From contig CALJVD010000005.1 of assembly GCA_937974825.1 (NCBI GenBank), positions 1 to 19,137 on the forward strand: a stretch of 19,137 nt of DNA, given 5' to 3'. Below the pieces are notes generated by a model. The model was not told the DNA's origin and made no database searches. It was given only the letters and a program-made list of their open reading frames with translations. Shown piece by piece: positions 6,528 to 13,546 of this stretch. Position numbers and translations under genes: made by a program. This DNA comes from an uncultured Oceanospirillaceae bacterium (GTDB lineage: Bacteria; Pseudomonadota; Gammaproteobacteria; Pseudomonadales; Oceanobacteraceae). Positions within the stretch are counted from its first letter, which is position 1. Each line of letters starts with the position of its first letter.

Positions 6528-7406
6528 TTAACTTTTGGCCAGTTCGATAAATACCTTAATGTGTTTTTCGTGCTGGTCGGCTTTTCGACAACCCAAATGA
6601 ATATCCTTTTGAATCCCTGCCTTGCCTAAACGCACCGTTGTAATGGGTAAGTGCTGCGAGTACTCGCTTACTAGCCATTGTGGTAAAGTCGTTACGCCTC
6701 GTTCGGCGGCCACCATTTGCAATAACATTTCTGTCGAGCCCATGGTCTTATGGCGCTTAGGTTGGCTATTGGCGGGCAATAAAAACTGCTGAAAAATATC
6801 TAGCCTGTCAGTCGCCACCGGGTAGGTATACAGCACTTGGTCGGCCAACTGTTGGGCTTCAATATATTCAAACTTCGCCAGTGGACTGTCCTTATGCACT
6901 ACTAACACTTGCTCGTAAGGGAACACGGGCGTGAATTCAATTTCTTCATGCTGCATGGGGTCCGGCGTTACCAGTAAATCAATATCGTAATTCAGCAGCG
7001 CCGCCATGCCGCCAAACTGAAATTGTTGTTTAACATCGACATCAACGCCTGGCCATTCGTTTAGGTAAGGGCTTACTATCTTTAGCAGCCACTGATAACA
7101 AGGGCTGCACTCCATACCAATATGCAACCGGCCTTTTTCTCCGCGTGCGTACTGTTCTAGTACTTCATCGATGCGTTCAAACTGCGGCAGCAAGCGCTTA
7201 GCTTCATTAAGTAAGTACTCACCCGACTGCGACAGCTTGATGTTACGCCCCTCGATCGTCCACAAGCTAATGCCCATTTGGTTTTCTAAGTTCTTAATTT
7301 TATGGCTTAACGCCGACTGCGTTAAATGCAATGACGCCGCGGCTTTAGTCAGCGAACCTTGCTGTTCTATGGCGCGAAGAATGGTTAAGTGGCTGCGATC
7401 GATCAT
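6528..7406 (-). CDS. metR: LysR-family transcriptional regulator MetR
   Basis: This 292-residue protein has an N-terminal winged helix-turn-helix (about residues 1-60; SLTKAAASLHLTQSALSHKI) and a C-terminal LysR effector domain. The segment IGMECSPCYQWLLKIV and the downstream layout match MetR, which senses homocysteine and activates metE and other methionine genes. The location supports this: metE lies 1.4 kb away on the opposite strand. In most relatives metR and metE are adjacent and divergent; here dinB separates them, so the 72-bp gap upstream of metR is shared with dinB instead. I found no clean TGAA-N5-TTCA MetR box near either gene. At slightly under 300 residues it is a little shorter than the E. 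coli protein (317) but complete. Confidence 0.9.
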   Translation of the reverse strand: MIDRSHLTILRAIEQQGSLTKAAASLHLTQSALSHKIKNLENQMGISLWTIEGRNIKLSQSGEYLLNEAKRLLPQFERIDEVLEQYARGEKGRLHIGMECSPCYQWLLKIVSPYLNEWPGVDVDVKQQFQFGGMAALLNYDIDLLVTPDPMQHEEIEFTPVFPYEQVLVVHKDSPLAKFEYIEAQQLADQVLYTYPVATDRLDIFQQFLLPANSQPKRHKTMGSTEMLLQMVAAERGVTTLPQWLVSEYSQHLPITTVRLGKAGIQKDIHLGCRKADQHEKHIKVFIELAKS

Positions 7407-7432
7407 GTAGACCTATGAATTAAATGAATAGG

Positions 7433-7460
7433 TTGTAAGATTAAGTGGTTTTATTTTAAT
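7433..7460 (+). promoter_or_regulatory. Putative dinB promoter
   Basis: TTGTAA (7433-7438) and TTTAAT (7455-7460) with a 16-bp spacer give a fair sigma-70 match 18 bp before the dinB ATG. No LexA-type CTGT-N8-ACAG site overlaps it, which is notable because dinB is commonly in the SOS regulon. The flanking 8-bp inverted repeat (7443-7450 / 7469-7476) overlaps the promoter. Confidence 0.35.
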
Positions 7461-7476
7461 TTGCCAGTAACCACTT
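7443..7476. repeat. Inverted repeat spanning the dinB promoter
   Basis: AAGTGGTT (7443-7450) and AACCACTT (7469-7476) are perfect 8-bp arms with an 18-bp centre. They span the -10 region and end 2 bp before the dinB ATG. It could be an operator for a dimeric repressor or a weak mRNA hairpin hiding the start codon, where no Shine-Dalgarno sequence is evident. Confidence 0.45.
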
Positions 7477-7478
7477 TC

Positions 7479-8543
7479 ATGAACCCAAGCAGAAAAATCA
7501 TCCATATCGATGCCGACAGTTTTTACGCTTCCGTTGAAATGCGTGACAACCCAGCATTGCGTGATGTGCCACTGGTTGTCGGTGGGTTGGCGGAAAGACG
7601 CGGAGTAGTGGCTACTTGCAATTACCCTGCGCGTGAATATGGCGTGCATTCAGCCATGCCGACCGCGACGGCCTTACGCTTGTGCCCACACTTAGTGGTG
7701 GTACCACCGCGTATGCATTTATACCGCGAGGTCAGCCTAAAAATACGTGCCATTTTTGCCGACTACACCGCCTTAATTGAGCCATTGTCTTTAGACGAAG
7801 CCTACCTGGATGTCACCGACAGCCCTAACTGTCATGGCAGCGCCACGCTGATTGCCGAAGATATTCGTCGGCGAGTAGAGCAGGAGCTGGGCATCACTGT
7901 ATCGGCAGGCGTGGCACCGAATAAATTCTTGGCAAAAATTGCCTCTGATTGGAATAAACCGAATGGGCTTAAGGTTATTACCCCTACTGAAATAGACGAA
8001 TTTATACGCCAGTTGCCCGTAACAAAACTGCATGGTGTAGGCAAAGCCACGGCAGAAAAGCTGGCCGCGCTAGGTATTCATAGTTGTGCAGACGTGCGCG
8101 CTAGCAATGAACTGTTACTTACGCAGCGTTTAGGCAAGTTTGGACGTCGTCTGTGGCAACTGGCGCATGGCATAGACAACCGCCCCGTCGAACCCGACCG
8201 CCGCCGTAAAAGCGTCAGTGTTGAACGCACTTTCAACCAAGACCTGCCAGACCTTGCTGCCTGTTTAGCCCAACTGCCGATGCTGCTGGAAAAGCTAGAC
8301 GAGCGCTTAGACAACCTAGACGACAGCTATGAGCTAGAACGTCCATTTGTGAAAGTAAAATTTCACGACTTTAGCCAAACCACGTTGGAACAAGTGGGCT
8401 TAGCACTAAACTTAGAAAACTATCAAACCTTGCTTGCTCAAGCTTATGAACGTGGCAATAAAGCCGTGCGCTTATTGGGCGTGGGCGTGCAGCTGCACGA
8501 TAAAACATCGGCATCAGAAGATGTTCAGCTGCAGCTGTTTTAG
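7479..8543 (+). CDS. dinB: DNA polymerase IV (Y-family translesion polymerase)
   Basis: This 354-residue protein is collinear with E. coli DinB. The palm active site is complete: D11 in HIDADSFYASVE and D106-E107 in SLDEAYLDVT, the three carboxylates that hold two metal ions. The steric gate is Tyr16 (SFY), where E. coli has Phe. The thumb helix-hairpin-helix is VTKLHGVGKATAEKLAALG. The little-finger domain includes RRKSVSVERTF. The extreme C-terminus QLQLF is a classic beta-clamp binding motif, so the protein should be recruited to stalled forks. I chose ATG 7479 over TTG 7461 because NPSRKIIHIDADSF is the family N-terminus. It lies unusually between metR and metE and has no visible SOS box. 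Confidence 0.95.
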   Translation: MNPSRKIIHIDADSFYASVEMRDNPALRDVPLVVGGLAERRGVVATCNYPAREYGVHSAMPTATALRLCPHLVVVPPRMHLYREVSLKIRAIFADYTALIEPLSLDEAYLDVTDSPNCHGSATLIAEDIRRRVEQELGITVSAGVAPNKFLAKIASDWNKPNGLKVITPTEIDEFIRQLPVTKLHGVGKATAEKLAALGIHSCADVRASNELLLTQRLGKFGRRLWQLAHGIDNRPVEPDRRRKSVSVERTFNQDLPDLAACLAQLPMLLEKLDERLDNLDDSYELERPFVKVKFHDFSQTTLEQVGLALNLENYQTLLAQAYERGNKAVRLLGVGVQLHDKTSASEDVQLQLF

Positions 8544-8707
8544 CAGTTATCTCTTTTCTTAGAATCCCTTCGAAGTAATTCATCGTACTGGTGGTGATGC
8601 TTTCAATGCATGAGTAAAACTAATCGGTTGATGAGATTAAACCATTATTCATCATGAGTTGTCTTGTCTAAGATTCACCTATCTCGAATTAACCATGAAT
8701 AACTTCT

Positions 8708-8811
8708 GCAATATTGGAAGTCACTCGTCAGACGCGCTGTGAATACATCCATGTACGCTCGACTATGACATCCATGTCATAGACGGTCTGCCTCGTGACT
8801 TCCAACACTGC
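8708..8811. repeat. 104-bp palindromic element in front of metE
   Basis: Terminal arms GCAATATTGGAAGTCAC (8708-8724) and GTGACTTCCAACACTGC (8795-8811) are inverted with 2 mismatches. The match continues inward (GTCAGAC near 8727-8733 against GTCTG at 8786-8790). Inside are two further hairpins: TACAT-CC-ATGTA (8744-8755) and the perfect TATGACAT-CC-ATGTCATA (8764-8781). No ORF is evident. The layout resembles a small non-autonomous or REP-type element. It ends 30 bp before the metE start, so it should be transcribed in the metE 5' leader if the promoter lies upstream of it. The remaining 164 bp back to dinB hold no gene. Confidence 0.7.
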
Positions 8812-8841
8812 TAGATATTGAATAGGAAATAGGACAAAAAA

Positions 8842-11160
8842 ATGGCAAAGATACACAACCTCGGCTTTCCCCGCATAGGTGCAAAGCGTGAACTCAAGTT
8901 TGCACAAGAAGCGTTTTGGAAAGGCCAAAGCAGCGAAGCGGAATTGCTTGCTGTGGCAAAAGATTTACGCAGCCAAAACTGGCAAGCACAAGAAGGTTTA
9001 GATTTTATTCCAGTGGGTGATTTTTCCTTATACGACCAAGTACTCGACATGAGCTTTACCCTTGGCAACTTGCCAGAGCGTGTGCAAGGTTTGGCCGGTA
9101 CAGAGTTAGACAACTACTTCCGTGTCGCTCGTGGTCGCAGTGCCTTAGATACCCACAGCCATGGCAACGAAGAACACGAATGTGAACACGGTGTACACGC
9201 CGCAGAAATGACCAAATGGTTTGATACCAACTATCACTTTATCGTGCCGGAAGTCACCGCTAACACCGAGTTTGAACTGAACTCAGAGCGCATTTTAAGT
9301 CAGCTTAAAGAAGCACAAGAACAAGGCGTTAACGCCAAGCCTGTTATTATTGGCCCTGTGACTTATTTGTATTTAAGCAAAGAAAAAGACGACTCTAACC
9401 GTTTGGATTTAATCGACAAAATCTTACCGGTGTACAGCAAACTATTAGACCAGCTGGCCGATGCTGGCGCTGAGTGGGTGCAAATCGATGAGCCCATTTT
9501 AGTAAAAGAACTCAGCCCAGAATGGAAGCAAGCCTTAGAACAGGCTTACCACACCTTAAAAGCCGACCGTCCCAAGTTGTTGTTAGCCACCTACTTTGGC
9601 ACCTTGCAAGAAAACTTACAGCAAGCCTGTAACTTACCCGTAGCGGGTTTACACATAGACGCCGTGCGTGGTCGTGATGAAGTAAATAAAGTGGTTGATT
9701 GGTTGCCTGCCCATAAAGTACTTTCCATTGGTGCTATTGATGGTCGTAATATCTGGAAAACCGACCTAAACGCTATCTTAGATTGGCTAGAGCCTTTGGC
9801 AGAAAAGCTGGGTGAACGTTTATGGATAGCGCCTTCTTGCTCACTGTTACACGTACCCGTAGACCTAAACAGCGAAGAGAAATTAGACGCTGAAGTAAAA
9901 ACTTGGCTGGCTTTCGCTAAGCAAAAGTTGAATGAGCTGAAAGTATTAGGTCAGGCCATTAATCAAGGCCGAGACAGCGTTAAAGAAGCATTGGCAGAAA
10001 ACCAAGCCGCGGTGGATAGTCGTAATGCTTCTAAACGTGTGCACAACCCAGACGTTGCCGCAGCCGTTGCCGCTATTACGCCCGAATTAGGCAAGCGTAA
10101 GAGCCCATACGTTCAGCGTATTGCTAAGCAAGCGGCACTTTTAAACTTGCCGTTGTATCCGACCACGACCATTGGTTCGTTCCCACAAACGGCCGATATT
10201 CGTAAAGCACGCTTAGCGTTTAAAAAGAACGAAATTACAGCGGACGAATACGAAGCCAAAATGAAACAAGAAATCGAGTACGCCGTACGCCAGCAAGAAC
10301 AGCTAGGATTCGACGTATTAGTACACGGTGAAGCCGAACGTAACGACATGGTTGAATACTTTGGCGAACAGCTAGAAGGCTATGTGTTTAGCCAGTTTGG
10401 GTGGGTACAGTCTTACGGCTCACGTTGTGTAAAACCGCCTATTTTGTTTGGTGATATCACTCGCCCACAAGCCATGACAGTAGAGTGGACTAAGTACGCG
10501 CAATCATTAACCAATAAGCCCATGAAAGGCATGCTGACAGGCCCTGTGACTATTCTTAACTGGTCATTCGTACGCGACGACCAACCTCGTAGCGAAACCT
10601 GTAAGCAATTAGCATTAGCCATTCGTGAAGAAGTATTAGACTTAGAAGCCGCTGGTGTTGGCATTATTCAAATAGATGAAGCCGCCCTGCGTGAAGGTTT
10701 ACCGCTGCGTCAAAGCGAATGGCAAGACTATTTAGACTGGGCAATAGAATCGTTCCGTATTACCGCTAATGGTGTGAAAGACGAAACGCAGATTCATACC
10801 CACATGTGTTATTCCGAGTTCAATGACATCATTAAAGCCATTGCCCACATGGACGCAGACGTGATTACCATTGAAACCTCACGCTCGCACATGGAATTGT
10901 TAGACGTGTTTGAACAGTTTGAGTACCCGAACGAAATTGGCCCTGGTGTGTACGATATTCACTCCCCGAATATCCCCACTCAAGAGCAGATTGTTCACTT
11001 AATAGAACGTGCTGCCGAACGTATTCCAGCAGAGCGTTTATGGGTAAACCCAGACTGCGGACTAAAAACACGTCAGTGGAGCGAAGTAACCCCTGCCTTG
11101 GAAAACTTAATCGCAGCTACTAAAACGTTGCGTGCAAAAGCAGAAGCGCAGGCGAGTTAG
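8842..11160 (+). CDS. metE: Cobalamin-independent methionine synthase
   Basis: This 772-residue cytoplasmic enzyme transfers the methyl group of 5-methyltetrahydropteroyl-triglutamate to homocysteine to make methionine. It contains the duplicated (beta/alpha)8 barrels: an N-terminal one from the KIHNLGFPRIG start and a C-terminal catalytic one beginning near TTTIGSFPQT. The zinc/homocysteine ligands are all in place: H654 and C656 (HTHMCYSEF), E678 (ITIETSRS) and C739 (NPDCGLKTR), at the same spacing as H641, C643, E665 and C726 of E. coli. An odd His/Glu-rich insertion, HSHGNEEHECEHGVH, occupies residues 105-119 just before EMTKWF. A clear AGGA (8831-8834) precedes the ATG. It is likely activated by the nearby MetR. 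It is about 20 residues longer than the E. coli protein, mostly through that loop. Confidence 0.97.
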   Translation: MAKIHNLGFPRIGAKRELKFAQEAFWKGQSSEAELLAVAKDLRSQNWQAQEGLDFIPVGDFSLYDQVLDMSFTLGNLPERVQGLAGTELDNYFRVARGRSALDTHSHGNEEHECEHGVHAAEMTKWFDTNYHFIVPEVTANTEFELNSERILSQLKEAQEQGVNAKPVIIGPVTYLYLSKEKDDSNRLDLIDKILPVYSKLLDQLADAGAEWVQIDEPILVKELSPEWKQALEQAYHTLKADRPKLLLATYFGTLQENLQQACNLPVAGLHIDAVRGRDEVNKVVDWLPAHKVLSIGAIDGRNIWKTDLNAILDWLEPLAEKLGERLWIAPSCSLLHVPVDLNSEEKLDAEVKTWLAFAKQKLNELKVLGQAINQGRDSVKEALAENQAAVDSRNASKRVHNPDVAAAVAAITPELGKRKSPYVQRIAKQAALLNLPLYPTTTIGSFPQTADIRKARLAFKKNEITADEYEAKMKQEIEYAVRQQEQLGFDVLVHGEAERNDMVEYFGEQLEGYVFSQFGWVQSYGSRCVKPPILFGDITRPQAMTVEWTKYAQSLTNKPMKGMLTGPVTILNWSFVRDDQPRSETCKQLALAIREEVLDLEAAGVGIIQIDEAALREGLPLRQSEWQDYLDWAIESFRITANGVKDETQIHTHMCYSEFNDIIKAIAHMDADVITIETSRSHMELLDVFEQFEYPNEIGPGVYDIHSPNIPTQEQIVHLIERAAERIPAERLWVNPDCGLKTRQWSEVTPALENLIAATKTLRAKAEAQAS

Positions 11161-11170
11161 TTCATACCAA

Positions 11171-11196
11171 ATGTAGGTCGCCCTTTTAGGGCGACA
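11171..11196 (+). repeat. GTAGGTCG hairpin repeat, copy 1
   Basis: ATGTAGGTCGCCC is followed by TTTTA and GGGCGACA; the arms GTCGCCC / GGGCGAC are perfect. It lies 10 bp after metE and may protect the 3' end of its transcript. It belongs to a family of eight complete copies in the window. Confidence 0.7.
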
Positions 11197-11213
11197 AATC
11201 GAAGGATTGATGA

Positions 11214-11235
11214 GTCGGGCTAAAGCCACGGCCTA
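11214..11235 (-). repeat. GTAGGTCG hairpin repeat, degenerate copy 2
   Basis: On the minus strand it reads GTAGGCCGTGGC then TTTAGCCCGAC. This is the same layout as the other copies (TAGG(T/C)CG ... TTTAG ... CCGAC) with imperfect arms. It is inverted relative to copy 1, 17 bp away. Confidence 0.5.
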
Positions 11236-11288
11236 CTAAACCACAGCGAGTTAGTTCAGCGTTAAGGGCTTTACCTTTAGGCGTTTTC

Positions 11289-11315
11289 AACGCCCGTTAT
11301 GCTTAGCGCATGTAG
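11289..11315 (-). repeat. CATGCGC palindromic repeat, copy 3 (inverted)
   Basis: On the minus strand it reads CTACATGCGCTAAGC then ATAACGGGCGTT, matching the repeats at 123-151 and 838-864 over TACATGCGCT and CGGGCG. It lies immediately downstream of gph. Overlapping it, GGCGTT-TTC-AACGCC (11280-11294) forms a small perfect hairpin without a T-run. Confidence 0.5.
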
Positions 11316-11322
11316 TAGCGGC

Positions 11323-12015
11323 TTACGCCAATAATTCCAATAAATTATCCACCAACCAATCGGCACCGGCAAGGCGAATATCTTCACCGTGGTTGTAACC
11401 ATAACTTACCGCCACACAGGCCATGCCTGCGGCTCTGGCGGCTTGGATGTCATTACGCGAATCACCCACCATAAAAGCACGTTCAGGGGCAATGCCTTGA
11501 GTTTTACAGGCATGCAGTAAAGGCAGCGGCGAAGGCTTTTTATCGGCCAGATCATCACCGCAAATGATTTGAACAAAATGCTTGTTCCAGCCAAGCGATT
11601 GTATCAGTAGCTCAGTAAACATTCTTGCTTTGTTGGTAATCAACACTTTAGGAATGGTGACTGAGTTTAAAAACTCTTCAACACCTGGGTAAGCTCCCGT
11701 CGCTTGTGATAACACCTCTAAATAGGCGTTATCAAAGTATTGGCGAGCGCTGGCTATTTCTACATTGGTGAAGTTTTTAGCCTTTTCTTCATCGCCTTTA
11801 GCTAAGGCACGACGCACCAACATATCCACACCATTACCCACCCAATGGCTAACGTTTTCAACGCCTGCCAAAGGTTGGTTAAGTTTACTGAGCATGTTGT
11901 CGGTGGCACTGGTTAAGTCGGGGATTGAGTTAATCAGTGTGCCGTCTAAATCTAACAGCACTAACTGAGGCGCACCGTTAAAGTGAGCGGTTAATGCTGA
12001 ATTCCATATAGTCAT
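11323..12015 (-). CDS. gph: Phosphoglycolate phosphatase
   Basis: This 230-residue HAD-superfamily enzyme dephosphorylates 2-phosphoglycolate, which arises from oxidative DNA 3'-end damage and similar sources. HAD motif I is LLDLDGTLIN with nucleophile D22 and D24. Motif II is LITNKA (125-130). K160 is the probable motif III lysine. Motif IV is GDSRND (184-189) with D185 and D189. The helical cap after motif I (SIPDLTSATDNML) is typical of Gph. Its start codon overlaps the rpe stop by 4 bp, the classic rpe-gph pairing, so it is translated from the same message. The start at 12015 is supported by that overlap. It is the last gene of the minus-strand operon. Confidence 0.93.
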   Translation of the reverse strand: MTIWNSALTAHFNGAPQLVLLDLDGTLINSIPDLTSATDNMLSKLNQPLAGVENVSHWVGNGVDMLVRRALAKGDEEKAKNFTNVEIASARQYFDNAYLEVLSQATGAYPGVEEFLNSVTIPKVLITNKARMFTELLIQSLGWNKHFVQIICGDDLADKKPSPLPLLHACKTQGIAPERAFMVGDSRNDIQAARAAGMACVAVSYGYNHGEDIRLAGADWLVDNLLELLA

Positions 12016-12683
12016 TTTACTTGCGCCAATTCCTCACGCATTTCTTTAATTACGGTTGGGTAGTCATCTGCATTAAAGATAGCAGAACCTGCTACAAACA
12101 TATCGGCACCGGCTTCGGCGATTTCACGGATGTTCGATGTTTTCACACCGCCGTCTACTTCTAGGCGAATATCTAAGCCCGAAGCATCAATGCGTTTACG
12201 CACTTCACACAGTTTGTCTAAGGTGCTTGGAATAAATGACTGGCCGCCAAACCCCGGGTTAACCGACATTAATAAAATCACGTCCAGTTTATCCATTACA
12301 TAATCTAGATAATGCAGCGGTGTGGCAGGGTTAAATACTAAACCAGCTTTACAGCCTAATGATTTAATCAACTGCAAGCTGCGGTCGATATGCTCTGACG
12401 CCTCAGGGTGAAACGTAATAATACTGGCACCGGCTTCGGCAAAGTCTGTAATCATGCGGTCAACCGGTTTAACCATTAAATGCACATCAATGGGTGCGGT
12501 AACACCGTGGTTGCGTAACGCTTTGCACACCATTGGGCCGATGGTTAGGTTAGGCACATAGTGGTTGTCCATTACATCGAAGTGAACCACATCGGCACCG
12601 GCGGCTAAAACGTTGTCTACTTCTTCACCTAAACGAGCGAAGTCGGCAGACAGAATAGAAGGAGCGATTAAAAAATCTTTCAT
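12012..12683 (-). CDS. rpe: Ribulose-phosphate 3-epimerase
   Basis: This 223-residue TIM-barrel enzyme interconverts ribulose 5-phosphate and xylulose 5-phosphate in the pentose phosphate pathway. The family signatures are intact: PSILSADFARLG (8-19); H35 and D37 in VHFDVMDNHYVPN; H68 in DVHLMV; the phosphate loop MSVNPGFGGQSF (139-150); and D177 in LEVDGGV. H35, D37, H68 and D177 form the metal site, and D37 and D177 are the acid/base pair. I chose ATG 12683 rather than the in-frame TTG at 12698, because MKDFLIAPSILSADF matches the family N-terminus. It follows nadC by 17 bp and overlaps gph by 4 bp, so it sits mid-operon. Confidence 0.95.
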   Translation of the reverse strand: MKDFLIAPSILSADFARLGEEVDNVLAAGADVVHFDVMDNHYVPNLTIGPMVCKALRNHGVTAPIDVHLMVKPVDRMITDFAEAGASIITFHPEASEHIDRSLQLIKSLGCKAGLVFNPATPLHYLDYVMDKLDVILLMSVNPGFGGQSFIPSTLDKLCEVRKRIDASGLDIRLEVDGGVKTSNIREIAEAGADMFVAGSAIFNADDYPTVIKEMREELAQVK

Positions 12684-12700
12684 AGGAATACCATTCAAAA

Positions 12701-13546
12701 TTAAACCAGACGCATCGATAAATCGACGGCTTTACAGTCTTTGGTTAACGCACCAATGGAAATAAAATCCACGCCGGTTTGGGCGTAAGGCACAAGAGTT
12801 TCATTGTTGATGTTGCCCGATGCTTCTAACTTCACTTTAGGATAAGTTAAGCGTGTTTCAGCCACGGCTTTAGCCATATCTTCAGGGCTAAAGTTGTCGA
12901 GCATAATAATATCGGCGCCTGCAGCGGCCGCTTCTTGCAATTGTGTAGTGGTTTCCACTTCCACTTCGACCGGTTTGTTAGGAGCAATAACACGAGCGTT
13001 TTGTACCGCTGCCGAAATACTACCAGCCGCCATAATATGGTTTTCTTTAATTAAGAAGGCATCGTACAAGCCAATACGGTGATTAAAACAACCGCCCTTG
13101 GTTACCGCATATTTTTGCGCAATGCGTAATCCTGGAATGGTTTTACGAGTGTCTAATAACTTAACACCGGTACCTGCAACTTTATCGGCGTATTGGCGGC
13201 ATAAGGTGGCCGTGCCCGACAAGGTTTGTAAGTAGTTAAGCGCGTTACGTTCGCCTGTTAATAAAGAGCGTGCCGAACCTTTTAGCTCAAACAGTACTTG
13301 GTTAGGTTCAATCCATTCGCCTTCCTTCACTAACCAGGTCACTTCGACGCTAGGATCTACTTGGCGAAACACTTCATTAACCCAAGCAACTCCAGCAATA
13401 ATGGCGCGGTCACGGGTAATAATGCGAGCATGAGCTTGTTGCTCTGCAGGAATCAGCTGGGCGGTAATATCGCCGCTGCCGATATCTTCTTGCAAAGTAA
13501 AACGTACGCTGGCCTCAATATCATTTTGATACAGACTGAGATCCAT
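12701..13546 (-). CDS. nadC: Nicotinate-nucleotide pyrophosphorylase (quinolinate phosphoribosyltransferase)
   Basis: This 281-residue enzyme converts quinolinate and PRPP to nicotinate mononucleotide, CO2 and PPi in de novo NAD synthesis. The N-terminal part carries EDIGSGDITAQLIP (20-33). The barrel carries LLTGERNALNYLQTLSG (95-111), LDTRKTIPGLR (131-141), HRIGLYDAFLIKENH (156-170) and EVEVE (194-198), which together form the quinolinate/PRPP site, and IIMLDNF. It is slightly shorter at the N-terminus than E. coli NadC. Its first 26 bp overlap the end of the symporter gene, implying translational coupling. As in enteric bacteria, nadC faces away from ampDE, but here a transporter gene and a long repeat-rich spacer lie between. 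Confidence 0.95.
   Translation of the reverse strand: MDLSLYQNDIEASVRFTLQEDIGSGDITAQLIPAEQQAHARIITRDRAIIAGVAWVNEVFRQVDPSVEVTWLVKEGEWIEPNQVLFELKGSARSLLTGERNALNYLQTLSGTATLCRQYADKVAGTGVKLLDTRKTIPGLRIAQKYAVTKGGCFNHRIGLYDAFLIKENHIMAAGSISAAVQNARVIAPNKPVEVEVETTTQLQEAAAAGADIIMLDNFSPEDMAKAVAETRLTYPKVKLEASGNINNETLVPYAQTGVDFISIGALTKDCKAVDLSMRLV

Noticed and set aside
8708..8811. Integron attC site
   Set aside because: The paired arms lack the GTTRRRY/RYYYAAC core sites, and no integron integrase or cassette array is present.
8544..8841. MetR (TGAA-N5-TTCA) or MetJ (AGACGTCT) sites, or a SAM riboswitch, before metE
   Set aside because: Only partial matches were found (for example AGACGGTCT at 8781-8789, which is one base too long); none is convincing.
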